Made by a program: the position numbers and the translations under genes. From Sinorhizobium meliloti (GTDB lineage Bacteria; Pseudomonadota; Alphaproteobacteria; Rhizobiales; Rhizobiaceae): a stretch of 64,000 nucleotides of DNA. This document shows positions 10,285-18,268 of this stretch, one piece after another. Position 1 is the first letter of the stretch; each line of letters begins with the position of its first letter. The DNA is taken from contig NZ_CP141213.1 of NCBI RefSeq assembly GCF_035610345.1, positions 1,488,001 through 1,552,000 on the forward strand, written 5' to 3'. The notes beneath the pieces were generated by a model that had not been told where the DNA came from, did not search any database, and worked only from the letters and a program-made list of their open reading frames with translations.

Positions 10285-11622
10285 TTGACCTCTCCGCATC
10301 ACGACAGGCTGCTCGAATCGATCTCCCGCCGCACCGCCCGCGTCGGTGTGATCGGCCTCGGCTATGTCGGCCTGCCGCTTGCCGTTGCAATCGCGCGCTC
10401 CGGCTTCCATGTCACCGGTTTCGACATAGACCCGGGCAAGATCGTCGCGCTCGACGCCGGGAGCTCCTATATCGAAGCGGTTTCGGACGCGGCGCTTGCC
10501 CGTGAAGCCGGCGCCGGGCGGTTCCGCTCCACGACCGACTTTTCGGATCTCGGCCTTTGCGACGTCATCATCATCTGCGTGCCGACGCCGCTCACCAGGC
10601 ACCGCGATCCCGACCTCTCCTTCGTGGAGAATACGTCGCGCGCAATCGCTGACCGATTGCGGCCGGGTCAGCTCGTCGTTCTGGAGTCGACCACCTATCC
10701 CGGCACCACCGACGGTATCGTGCGCTCCATCCTGGAGGAAACGGGGCTCAAGTCCGGCGCCGACTTCTTCATCGGATTCTCGCCGGAGCGGGAAGACCCG
10801 GGCAATCGCGCTTACGAGACCACGAGCATCCCCAAGGTCGTGGCCGGAGACGGCCCAACGGCTGCAGCGCTGATGGAGCGGTTCTATGCCGCCGTGGTCA
10901 CGACGGTGGTTCCGGTTTCGTCCAACGCGACCGCAGAGGCGGTGAAACTGACCGAGAATATCTTCCGCGCCGTCAACATCGCCCTCGTGAACGAACTCAA
11001 GGTCGTCTACGAGGCGATGGGCATCGATGTCTGGGAGGTGATCGATGCCGCCAAGACCAAGCCCTTCGGCTACATGCCCTTCTATCCGGGACCCGGGCTC
11101 GGCGGCCACTGCATTCCCATCGATCCGTTTTATCTGACATGGAAATCCCGGGAGTACGAGCTGCCGACGCGCTTCATCGAACTCGCCGGCGAGATCAATT
11201 CGGCAATGCCCCGTCACGTTGTGGCAAGGCTCGCCGAGGCGCTCGACCGGCGGGAGGGAAAAGCGCTCAGCCGCTCTACGGTCCTCGTCATCGGCCTTGC
11301 CTACAAGAAGAATGTTCCGGATATTCGTGAAAGCCCCTCCCTGAAGCTGATAGAACTCATCGAGGAGCGTGGCGGCAAGGCCGCCTTCTACGACCCCCAT
11401 GTGGATGAAATTCCCTCGACCCGAGAACACATGGCCTTGAAGGGCCGGCGGTCGGTCGTCTTCGACGAAGCGACGGTTCGCGGCTTCGATGCCGTGCTTA
11501 TCGCGACCGACCACGACGCGGTAGACTATGCCGCGCTTGCCGACTGGTCGCCGCTGATCGTCGACACGCGCAACGTCTTCGCGCGCCACGGCCTTGCTGC
11601 CGAGCACATCGTCAAGGCTTGA
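10285..11622 (+). CDS. UDP-N-acetylhexosamine/UDP-glucose 6-dehydrogenase family (WbpA/WecC-like)
   Basis: Nucleotide-sugar dehydrogenase that would oxidise C6 of a UDP-sugar to a uronate with two NAD+, in the cytosol. The TTG at 10285 is preceded by GGAAG at 5-6 bases spacing and gives 445 residues, the usual family length; the longer frame back to 10045 adds 80 residues with no similarity. Visible motifs are the NAD-binding VGVIGLGYVGLPLA near residues 18-31, the catalytic-cysteine stretch GPGLGGHCIPIDPFYL near 270-285, and the C-terminal domain GLAYKKNVPDIRESPS. The sequence resembles the UDP-GlcNAc/ManNAc dehydrogenases more than Ugd. It is not beside other sugar-nucleotide genes, but could feed the polysaccharide region. 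Its 3' end overlaps the opposing DUF3095 gene by 11 bases. Confidence 0.9.
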   Translation: MTSPHHDRLLESISRRTARVGVIGLGYVGLPLAVAIARSGFHVTGFDIDPGKIVALDAGSSYIEAVSDAALAREAGAGRFRSTTDFSDLGLCDVIIICVPTPLTRHRDPDLSFVENTSRAIADRLRPGQLVVLESTTYPGTTDGIVRSILEETGLKSGADFFIGFSPEREDPGNRAYETTSIPKVVAGDGPTAAALMERFYAAVVTTVVPVSSNATAEAVKLTENIFRAVNIALVNELKVVYEAMGIDVWEVIDAAKTKPFGYMPFYPGPGLGGHCIPIDPFYLTWKSREYELPTRFIELAGEINSAMPRHVVARLAEALDRREGKALSRSTVLVIGLAYKKNVPDIRESPSLKLIELIEERGGKAAFYDPHVDEIPSTREHMALKGRRSVVFDEATVRGFDAVLIATDHDAVDYAALADWSPLIVDTRNVFARHGLAAEHIVKA

Positions 11623-12814
11623 CCGCGGGGGGAATATCCCCGGTGCTCGACAGGTCCCCTTCGGCAAGACCGGCCTTCAGGTTCCGGGCGGCCACCGCGT
11701 AGCCGCCGGCCGCACCGTCGATGAAATGCATGTGGTCTCTGCTCATCGGGCTCGGAACGATGCACGTCATCAGCGCCGAATCCTGCCGGTGCAGCCCGTA
11801 GCGGCATATGCCCGCCGCCGCTCCCTGCTTCAGCCGTTCCTCGATACGGCGCAGCCGATCGAGACTGACGTCGATCGTCATCTTCAGCGCGTCGTCGAAC
11901 TTGCGGAAGTCCGAATTGCTGGCGAGGTCGCGCGCGTATCGCTTGACGTCGAACGGTCCGAAATTGATGCCTAGCCTGAAACAGAGAAACAGTGCAAGGC
12001 TCTGCGCCGCAACGAAGGACCAGGCGAGGAAGCGCCGGCCCCTCGGCGCGACGGCGCGCGATTCCACCGTAATGCCGCGCACGGAAAGGTGCGGCTCGGG
12101 TCCTTTTTCCGGTACCGGGTGCCCGCCTCGCTCCTCCCCCTCGGCCAAGGACACGATGTCGCCGATCAGCGCCTGGTATTCCGGACCGATGCCCCGCTCC
12201 CCCGGCACCGCGATAATGGAGACGATCGCTCCGTGGTGCGAGACGATCGGATTCCAGCGGCATGACAATCCTGTCAGGTCGGGTCTCGTGCCGGGCGGCG
12301 CAGCCTCGATCTGGTAGCGGCCCGCCTTCATTTCCGCTTCCGCCCAACTGGCACCACCGCCGGAAAACATGGCGTAGGAGACCTCCTCGCTCGCCTTGAA
12401 GCGGGCGACACGCATGTCGAACCCGCTGGCGCGCACGTCGGATACCGGGACGATTGCGGCGCGCAGCTCAAGGCCCAGTTCCTCCGCCACCCATGTCTTG
12501 GCCGCGGCGAGCACGTCCCTCGCTTTTGCCGCCAGCGTTCCGGGCACGGCGGCGAGCGCCCCGTCGCCGCCGAAGACGAAGGCGAGGTTTTTCTCGTCGA
12601 GCCCGTTCATGAGCGCCGAGATGACGCTCGCGCCCGCCATGTTCACGCTTTTGTATCGCCCTTCGGCGATCGCTCCCGTCGAATTGACGATATCGGCAAC
12701 GGCGAGCCACCAGCCGTCGGGCAAGGGCCGGTAGTTGGCCTCGTCGGCGACCCCTTCGAATGCCTCGAAAAGAGGAAGGCCCGCATAAAATTCCCTGTCG
12801 GCCGGCTGCACCAT
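11612..12814 (-). CDS. DUF3095 family protein
   Basis: A 400-residue protein of the DUF3095 family, whose N-terminal half resembles a nucleotide-cyclase fold. WWLAVADIVNSTGAI near residues 37-51 sits where cyclases have their first metal aspartate, and AFVFGGDGALAAVPG near 83-97 matches the second. The full set of cyclase residues is not evident, so activity is doubtful. The ATG at 12814 has AGGAG ten bases upstream; the open frame reaching 12961 adds 49 unconserved residues. A hydrophobic stretch FLAWSFVAAQSLALFLCFRLG near 260-280 may touch the membrane. It is convergent with the UDP-sugar dehydrogenase and divergent from the MBL-fold gene. From recall, such genes often sit beside cyclases and MBL hydrolases. 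Confidence 0.75.
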   Translation of the reverse strand: MVQPADREFYAGLPLFEAFEGVADEANYRPLPDGWWLAVADIVNSTGAIAEGRYKSVNMAGASVISALMNGLDEKNLAFVFGGDGALAAVPGTLAAKARDVLAAAKTWVAEELGLELRAAIVPVSDVRASGFDMRVARFKASEEVSYAMFSGGGASWAEAEMKAGRYQIEAAPPGTRPDLTGLSCRWNPIVSHHGAIVSIIAVPGERGIGPEYQALIGDIVSLAEGEERGGHPVPEKGPEPHLSVRGITVESRAVAPRGRRFLAWSFVAAQSLALFLCFRLGINFGPFDVKRYARDLASNSDFRKFDDALKMTIDVSLDRLRRIEERLKQGAAAGICRYGLHRQDSALMTCIVPSPMSRDHMHFIDGAAGGYAVAARNLKAGLAEGDLSSTGDIPPAVKP

Positions 12815-13043
12815 CGTTGCCAAACTCCTAGAGGCGACATCTGTTGCTGATTTCCAGGCTGGAGCGATTTTCAGCCGATTACGACGGATAAAGCACCTTC
12901 GCTTCGATGGATAGATTTCTCTTCTCGCCATGCAATGCGTGCGCGACGGCGCCAATGGCATTGCAGGACCCTCATGATTTGTGCTTGTCTAATCACTACG
13001 CCCGGGCAAAATGCTACGGCAGGCAGGATAAAGCCGGAACGGA

Positions 13044-13874
13044 ATGCAGGACGATACATTTCGAGTGAAGTTTTGGGGCGTAAGAGGCAGCTTGCCGGTA
13101 TCCGGCGAGCAGTTCCTGCACTACGGAGGAAATACGCCCTGCATCGAAATTCGCTGCGGCAAAGAGGTGTTGATATTCGACGCGGGCTCGGGGCTGCGCG
13201 AGGCCGGGCTGTCGCTGATGTCCGAAGGTATCGCCGAGTTCGACGTTTTTTTCACCCACACCCATTACGATCACATCATCGGCCTGCCCTATTTCAAGCC
13301 GATCTACCGCTGCAGCTCCGCCGTCCGCTTCTGGTCCGGCCATCTCCACGGCACGATGTCCACGGCCGAAATGATCAACGAGTTCATGAGACCGCCATGG
13401 TTCCCGGTCGGAACGGGCATATGTCAGGCGAGCCTCGACACCGTCGATTTCCGTCCGGGTGAAACACTATCGCCGCGAAAGGACATTTCCATTCGCACCA
13501 TGAGCCTCGTGCATCCCGGGGGATGTGTCGGCTACCGTATCGAATGGGGCGGACGGGCGGTCGCGCTCGTCTACGACACGGAACACGAACCGGGGATTCT
13601 CGACCCCGCACTCCTCGATTTCATCGCCGGAGCCGATCTGATGATCTATGACTGCACCTATCTGGAAAGCGAGATGCCGACCTTTCGTGGCTACGGACAC
13701 TCGACCGGGATGCATGGATCGCAGCTCGCCAAAGCCGCCGGCGTCACGCGCCTCGCCATGTTCCACCACGATCCGTCGCGCACCGACGCCGCACTCGCCG
13801 CCATGGAACAGGAAGTCCAGGCTTTCTTCTCGGGTGCCTTCGCTGCGTGCGACCGTCAGGTCATCGATCTATAA
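13044..13874 (+). CDS. MBL-fold metallo-hydrolase
   Basis: A 276-residue metallo-beta-lactamase fold hydrolase, probably cytoplasmic. It begins with the subfamily signature FWGVRGSLPVSGEQFLHYGGNTPC near residues 10-33. The zinc motif HTHYDHIIG lies near 71-79, a second metal His lies in SLVHPGGCVGYRIEW near 155, an acidic ligand is in VYDTEHEP near 176, and further His are in GHSTGMHGSQLA and FHHDP. All metal positions look occupied, so it should be active. Related proteins include cyclic-nucleotide phosphodiesterases, which fits the nearby cyclase, but the substrate is unproven. It is divergent from the DUF3095 gene with 229 bases between. Confidence 0.85.
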   Translation: MQDDTFRVKFWGVRGSLPVSGEQFLHYGGNTPCIEIRCGKEVLIFDAGSGLREAGLSLMSEGIAEFDVFFTHTHYDHIIGLPYFKPIYRCSSAVRFWSGHLHGTMSTAEMINEFMRPPWFPVGTGICQASLDTVDFRPGETLSPRKDISIRTMSLVHPGGCVGYRIEWGGRAVALVYDTEHEPGILDPALLDFIAGADLMIYDCTYLESEMPTFRGYGHSTGMHGSQLAKAAGVTRLAMFHHDPSRTDAALAAMEQEVQAFFSGAFAACDRQVIDL

Positions 13875-13935
13875 GATCTGCGACACGGTTACTGCTGAAA
13901 TGCTCGGCTGATTCGCGCCGGTCACAACCCAGGCG

Positions 13936-14253
13936 TCAGCACTCCTGCCCGCCCTCTCTGAGCAAAGCCACCCCCTCGGAATGGGTCACCTTTGGCACTC
14001 CGTCGAAATAAGGGCTGACGAGACGCCGCCATTCCTGGAAATCATCAGAATTGCGGAAGCCGACCATGTGGTCGTCGACCGTGTCCCATTTGACCAGCAG
14101 ACGATAAAGATGCGGCGTCTCGACGACCCGGTGCAGCGCCACGCCGTGGCAGCCTTTCGCCCTCAGAAACAGGGGCGCCGCTCGTGACACGCCCGCTTCG
14201 AATTGCGCCTCGCTGCCGGGTTTGACGGAAATCTCCGCGACTTCAACGATCAT
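13936..14253 (-). CDS. Antibiotic biosynthesis monooxygenase (ABM)-like small protein
   Basis: A 105-residue dimeric alpha-beta-barrel type protein. The protein MIVEVAEISVKPGSEAQFEAG and the following LYRLLVKWDTVDDHMVGFRNSDDFQEWRRLVSPYF match the ABM domain, in which the W and DFxxW positions line the cleft. The ATG at 14253 overlaps the cupin stop (ATGA), so the longer frame to 14502 is ruled out. It is the last gene of the leftward cupin/aldehyde dehydrogenase/kinase set. Proteins of this kind can be cofactor-free oxygenases or merely accessory proteins; the reaction is unknown here. Confidence 0.8.
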   Translation of the reverse strand: MIVEVAEISVKPGSEAQFEAGVSRAAPLFLRAKGCHGVALHRVVETPHLYRLLVKWDTVDDHMVGFRNSDDFQEWRRLVSPYFDGVPKVTHSEGVALLREGGQEC

Positions 14254-14666
14254 GATGTCGCTCCCTGCTGATGGTGTTCCGCATCGATCGGGCGCTCCTC
14301 TCCGGTAGCGATCATGGTCCGGGTCGCATCGATGGAGGCATAGATCCAGAAAATGCGCATTGGCTCGGTCTCGGACGCATTGATGAAGCGATGGGGAACG
14401 TTTGCCGGGATCCAGGTCGTGTCGTTGGGTCCGAGCGGGTATCGGACCCCGTCGATTTCGGCAATGGCCTGCCCGTCGAGGACCATCACGCTCTCTTCGC
14501 AATTATGTTTGTGAAGACCGATCGCGGCGCCAGGGTCGAAAGCGGTGATGCCGTTGATCATGGTGGTCGAGCCGCATTTGCGCGTCACGAGCGGCGTCGT
14601 GCGGGCGCCGTTGCCACGATCATTGCTCTTGAGCTCCTTTGGGCGAAGGATTGCTGGCTGGGTCAT
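14250..14666 (-). CDS. Cupin-domain protein
   Basis: A 138-residue single-domain cupin. The two metal motifs are visible: AIGLHKHNCEESVMVLDGQAIAEIDG near residues 49-75 (His, His, Glu) and NDTTWIPANVPHRFIN near 81-96 (His). The ATG at 14666 is preceded by AAGGAG and lies 11 bases after the broken aldehyde dehydrogenase. The ABM gene follows with a 4-base overlap. Such small cupins act as isomerases, epimerases or sensors on sugar acids. Given the four-carbon acid sugar kinase upstream, a sugar-acid substrate is plausible but not shown. Confidence 0.82.
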   Translation of the reverse strand: MTQPAILRPKELKSNDRGNGARTTPLVTRKCGSTTMINGITAFDPGAAIGLHKHNCEESVMVLDGQAIAEIDGVRYPLGPNDTTWIPANVPHRFINASETEPMRIFWIYASIDATRTMIATGEERPIDAEHHQQGATS

Positions 14667-14677
14667 CTGGGTTCTCC

Positions 14678-16078
14678 TTATTCCGGCGCCTTGGCGACAG
14701 GCTGGGCTGCGTTGGCCGGGCCGATCCAGACGGTCTTGATGTTGACGAACTCGCGGATGCCGTAGACACCGAGCTCGCGGCCGTAGCCTGAACGCTTGAT
14801 CCCGCCGAAGGGGTATCGGGGGTCGGAGGCGACCATGCTGTTGATGAAGACGGCGCCCGCGTCGATCTCGCGCGCGAGCCGGCGTGCACGCTCTACATCT
14901 GCGGTCCAGATCGCCGAGCCGAGACCGTATTCGGTCTGATTGGCCAGCCGAACCGCTTCGTCGGCATCTCTGACGCGGACGATGGCCGCGACCGGTCCAA
15001 AGGTCTCCTCGCAGAAGGCCGCCATCTCCGGGCGCACATGATCGAGCACGGTCGGCGGTTAAAAATAGCCTTGCCGGCTCAGCGGCGCGCCGCCGAGCCT
15101 GCATTCAGCGCCCGCCGCAATTGTCTTTTCGACCTGCGCGTGCAGGCTGCTCATCAGGTTTTTCCGTGCCATCGGGCCGATACCGGTATCGCGCTCCATG
15201 GGATCGCCCATCTTCAGTTGCGCGGCTTTCTCGCAGAAGAGCTCGACGAAACGGTCGGCGATCGCTTCTTCGACGATGAAGCGCTTGGCGTTGACACAGG
15301 ACTGCCCGACATTGATGTAGCGCGCCTTGACCGCGACGTTTGTCGCCTCTTCAAGATCGGCGTCGGCAAGCACGATGAAGGGGTCGGAGCCACCGAGTTC
15401 CAGCACCTGCTTTTTCAGCGCCTTGCCGGCCTGCGACGCAACGATGGCGCCCACTTCGGTGGAGCCCGTCAGCGTGACAGCTGCGATCCTGTCGTCCGCG
15501 ATGATGCCGGCCACTTTGGCCGGCTCGATCAGCAGGGTGGCAAAGAGGCCCTCCGGGCAACCTGCCTCGCGCATGATTTCCTCGATGGAAAGTGCACATT
15601 CCGGCACATTGTTCGCGTGCTTCAGTACGGCGCCGTTCCCTGCGGCGAAAGCCGGCGCTGCAAACCGGAAAAACTGCCAGAACGGATAGTTCCATGGCAT
15701 GATGGCGAGGACAACACCAAGCGGCTCGAAGACGACGGCGCTTTCGGACGCATTCGAGGCGACCGTTTCGTCGGCGAGGTATTGCGCCGCGTGCTCGGCA
15801 TAGAAGTCGCAGTTGTAGGCACATTTTTCGATTTCGGCCTCGGCCTCGACGATCGGCTTGCCCATCTCGCGCGTGATCATCTCAGCATAGCGCGACTTGC
15901 CGGCACGCAGCACCCCGGCCATGGCGCCAAGCAGTCGAACCCGCTCTTGGACAGGCTTCTTGCGCCACGCCTTTTGCGTCTTTGCGGCGGCCGAAAGCGC
16001 TGCATCGACAAAGGCATCGTCATGGAGTTCGTAGCGGGCAAGTTCCTCGCCGGTGGCCGGATTGGTCGTGACGATCAT
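14678..16078 (-). pseudogene. Aldehyde dehydrogenase (succinate-semialdehyde dehydrogenase type) interrupted by an in-frame TAA
   Basis: The reading frame is continuous over 466 codons except for a TAA at 15059-15061. The first 339 residues carry the ALDH fold with PWNYPFWQFFRFAAPAFAAGN, NAD site GSTEVG, catalytic Glu in LELGGSDPF and catalytic Cys in NVGQSCVNAKRF. After GYF the stop replaces what in the family is Tyr, and the frame resumes PPTVLDHVRPEMAAFCEETFGP to the end, including PFGGIKRSGYGRELG. A change of one base (TAC or TAT to TAA) explains it. The N-terminal piece lacks the C-terminal catalytic/oligomerisation part and should be inactive. Start 16078 has AAGGAG six bases upstream. 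Reading error is the alternative. Confidence 0.85.
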
Positions 16079-16134
16079 CGCCATCTCCTTCATTCTTCTT
16101 GATTGAGTAAAGCCTTGCGTGGCCTTGCACGCCG

Positions 16135-16206
16135 TCAACGCAGGTCGCGGCTGCTCGCAAGCACACCGCCCACGATGTCCTCGCGGAGCTTGTTTTCTGC
16201 ACTCAT
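16135..16206 (-). pseudogene. 23-residue open frame, possible stump of an aldolase-like gene after the OtnK-type kinase
   Basis: The ATG at 16206 overlaps the stop of the kinase gene (ATGA), the normal junction of coupled genes. It begins MSAENKLREDIVGG and stops at 16135 after 23 codons. NKLREEI-like N-termini occur in OtnC-type class II aldolases, the usual partner of such kinases, so this may be all that remains of one. The match is too short to be sure. It could also be only a translated leader that couples to the aldehyde dehydrogenase start 57 bases on. Confidence 0.35.
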
Positions 16207-17474
16207 CGTCCTGCAAGCCTCTCCAAGGCCTTTGTGAAAAAATCCGGGGCGCCGAAGTTCCCTGACTTCAGCGCGAGCGCCACCGGATCATCTCCTTTCG
16301 ACAGAAGGACCGGGACGCCCGGGTCGATCTCAGGCCCGATTGTCAGCGTACCAAGATCGAGCGCCGAAACCACCGCGCCCGATGTTTCCCCGCCGGCAAC
16401 GACCAGCCGGCGTATGCCCGCGCCAATCAGTTCCCGTGCCGTCTCAGCAAAGAGATTGTCGAGGGCTTCGGCGACCTTTTCCCGGCCAAAGCGCGCCTGG
16501 ATCGCCTGAACCTCGTCAGGGGTGCCCGAGGAATAGACGAGTGGTGCCTTTCCCCGGTTGGCAAGCAGGAACGAAGTCAGGTCGACCGTCGTCACCGTTC
16601 CATTCATGACGCCGGCAACATCGATGGCAAGCGTCGGATAAGAATTCCGATGGTGGTCCACCTGTTCCCGGGTCGCGCCGGAACAGCTGCCGGCAAGAAT
16701 GGCCTCCGGACCATCGACGCCGAAGCTCACCGAACTCTGTCCCTTGGCTAACCCGCGGGCGATAAAATTTGCCGGCAGCCCGATCGCAATCCCAGATCCT
16801 CCCGTGACAAGGCGATGATCGGCGACAGCCTTGCCGATCACGACGAGGTCGTCATCGGTAATCGCATCGACGACTACGAGAGCATGGTTATCATCGCCAT
16901 GCCTGCGGAAGGCGGCCTCGATCGCCGAAGTCCCGCTGCGGACGGTGGCAATGTCGACATGTCCGACATCCGAGGTCGTCTGCAGCCGTAGCCAACGGCG
17001 GATATCGGCATCGGTCATTGGATTGAGCGGGTGCTTCTCCAGACCAGACTCGTCAAGAAGACGATCTTTTACAAAGATATGCCCCTGATATACCGTGCGT
17101 CCGGCCCCTGGGAATGCCGGGCAGACGACGACACCCTTCACGGCAAGCGCGTCGGCGAGCGCCTCCGCGACCGGACCGATGTTTCCGGCCGGCGTAGAAT
17201 CGAACGTCGAGCAATATTTGAAGACGATCTGCTCGCAGCCCTGATCGAGCAGCCATTTCAGTGCCTCCAGCGATTGCTCGACGGCTACGGCCGCATCGAT
17301 GGAGCGGCTCTTCAGCGCAATCACGCCCGCCTCGACCTCCGCGTCGGCGGCAGCGCTCGGAACACCTAGACATTGCACGGTGCGAAGGCCGCCCTGCCCT
17401 GGCAGGCCCTTCGCGATCGTATTGGCGATGTCGCTCGCCCCGGTGAAATCGTCCGCAATGACCCCGAGAAGCAT
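16203..17474 (-). CDS. otnK: Four-carbon acid sugar kinase family protein (OtnK-like, formerly DUF1537)
   Basis: A 423-residue cytoplasmic kinase with two domains. The N-terminal substrate domain begins MLLGVIADDFTGASDIANTIA, the family signature, and includes KYCSTFDSTPAGNIGPVAEAL near residue 90 and CPAFPGAGRTVYQGHIFV near 118-136. The C-terminal nucleotide domain contains LAGSCSGATREQVDHH near 262 and VVAGGETSGAVVSAL near 365-380. Family members phosphorylate 3-oxo-tetronates or related four-carbon acids at C4. It is followed at once by the 23-codon stump and the broken aldehyde dehydrogenase, and preceded by an Asp/Glu racemase-like gene. The usual decarboxylase/aldolase partner is absent here. 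Confidence 0.88.
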   Translation of the reverse strand: MLLGVIADDFTGASDIANTIAKGLPGQGGLRTVQCLGVPSAAADAEVEAGVIALKSRSIDAAVAVEQSLEALKWLLDQGCEQIVFKYCSTFDSTPAGNIGPVAEALADALAVKGVVVCPAFPGAGRTVYQGHIFVKDRLLDESGLEKHPLNPMTDADIRRWLRLQTTSDVGHVDIATVRSGTSAIEAAFRRHGDDNHALVVVDAITDDDLVVIGKAVADHRLVTGGSGIAIGLPANFIARGLAKGQSSVSFGVDGPEAILAGSCSGATREQVDHHRNSYPTLAIDVAGVMNGTVTTVDLTSFLLANRGKAPLVYSSGTPDEVQAIQARFGREKVAEALDNLFAETARELIGAGIRRLVVAGGETSGAVVSALDLGTLTIGPEIDPGVPVLLSKGDDPVALALKSGNFGAPDFFTKALERLAGR

Positions 17475-17564
17475 CGTTTCTACTCTCTTTCAGTTCTACG
17501 ACGAAGGGCTGACAATGACGCTGCGCTCGAAGCCAGCCGCTCCTCGATGACACGCGTTCGCGAC

Positions 17565-18224
17565 CTAGCCGAGCAAACGGCGAAGCTTGGCAACGGCGGC
17601 GTCGGGGCTGTTCAGCACGGGAATGGTCGTGACCGCCTGCACCGCCTGAAACGCCCGCGCCGTCGAGAAATGCGCAAGCGTGATCGCGTCAAAGCCCTCA
17701 AGCCTGGCAGCGGCCTCCGCCACCAGCCGGTTGTGCGTCGCCTCGTCACCGGCCCTCACGGCTCCGATCGCGCCCTCGACGAGGAAGCTTTCGATTTCGG
17801 CGGACGGGTCCACACGGGCGGCCTCCTCGCGGAATTCGGCTTCCATTCCCTCCCTCGCGGGCGGAAACGTGTAGAGCATTGCCGTTCGCCCGCCCTTGCG
17901 GATGGCGGTCTCGAACATCGCCTCGTTCGGCTTGAGGACGGGGATGTCAAGCGTTGATGCAGCCCGTTCGATGGCGGTGCCGAAGGACGAACAGGTGAAC
18001 AGGACCGCATCGCTGCCGATCATGCGCGCATATCTGGCCAATGCTACGATGCGATCCGTCATCTGCTCGGTTACGGCCCCGTCCCTCGCCCTGTCAGGGG
18101 AAAGGCTGTCCTCGAGAATGTTCACCCGGCCGGCGTCCGGCCAGGCCTTGTCGAAGGCCGCCTTGATCGGATCCATGGCAATCGGTGTCGCGTGAATGAG
18201 CGCGATTCTCGGCTGTGTCGTCAT
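17565..18224 (-). CDS. Aspartate/glutamate racemase family protein
   Basis: A 219-residue protein of the Asp/Glu/hydantoin racemase family. It opens with MTTQPRIALIHATPIAMDPI at the ATG at 18224; the frame to 18398 adds nothing conserved. The first catalytic-cysteine position is present in LFTCSSFGTAIE near residue 80. The second catalytic position, normally Cys, falls in DAITLAHFSTARAFQ near 186-200 and reads Ala-His-Phe-Ser. It may therefore be an isomerase or lyase rather than a two-cysteine racemase. It sits in a leftward run between the ABC transporter and the OtnK-like kinase (about 90 bases before the kinase). Confidence 0.82.
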   Translation of the reverse strand: MTTQPRIALIHATPIAMDPIKAAFDKAWPDAGRVNILEDSLSPDRARDGAVTEQMTDRIVALARYARMIGSDAVLFTCSSFGTAIERAASTLDIPVLKPNEAMFETAIRKGGRTAMLYTFPPAREGMEAEFREEAARVDPSAEIESFLVEGAIGAVRAGDEATHNRLVAEAAARLEGFDAITLAHFSTARAFQAVQAVTTIPVLNSPDAAVAKLRRLLG

Positions 18225-18268
18225 TTGTCGATCCTGGAAAAGAGGTGGCGGCCGCCGCTTCGGGCCTG

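Noticed and set aside
13975..14545. Longer reading frame for the ABM gene up to 14502
   Set aside because: The extra N-terminus is opposite or inside the cupin gene and unconserved; the ATG at 14253 couples to the cupin stop.
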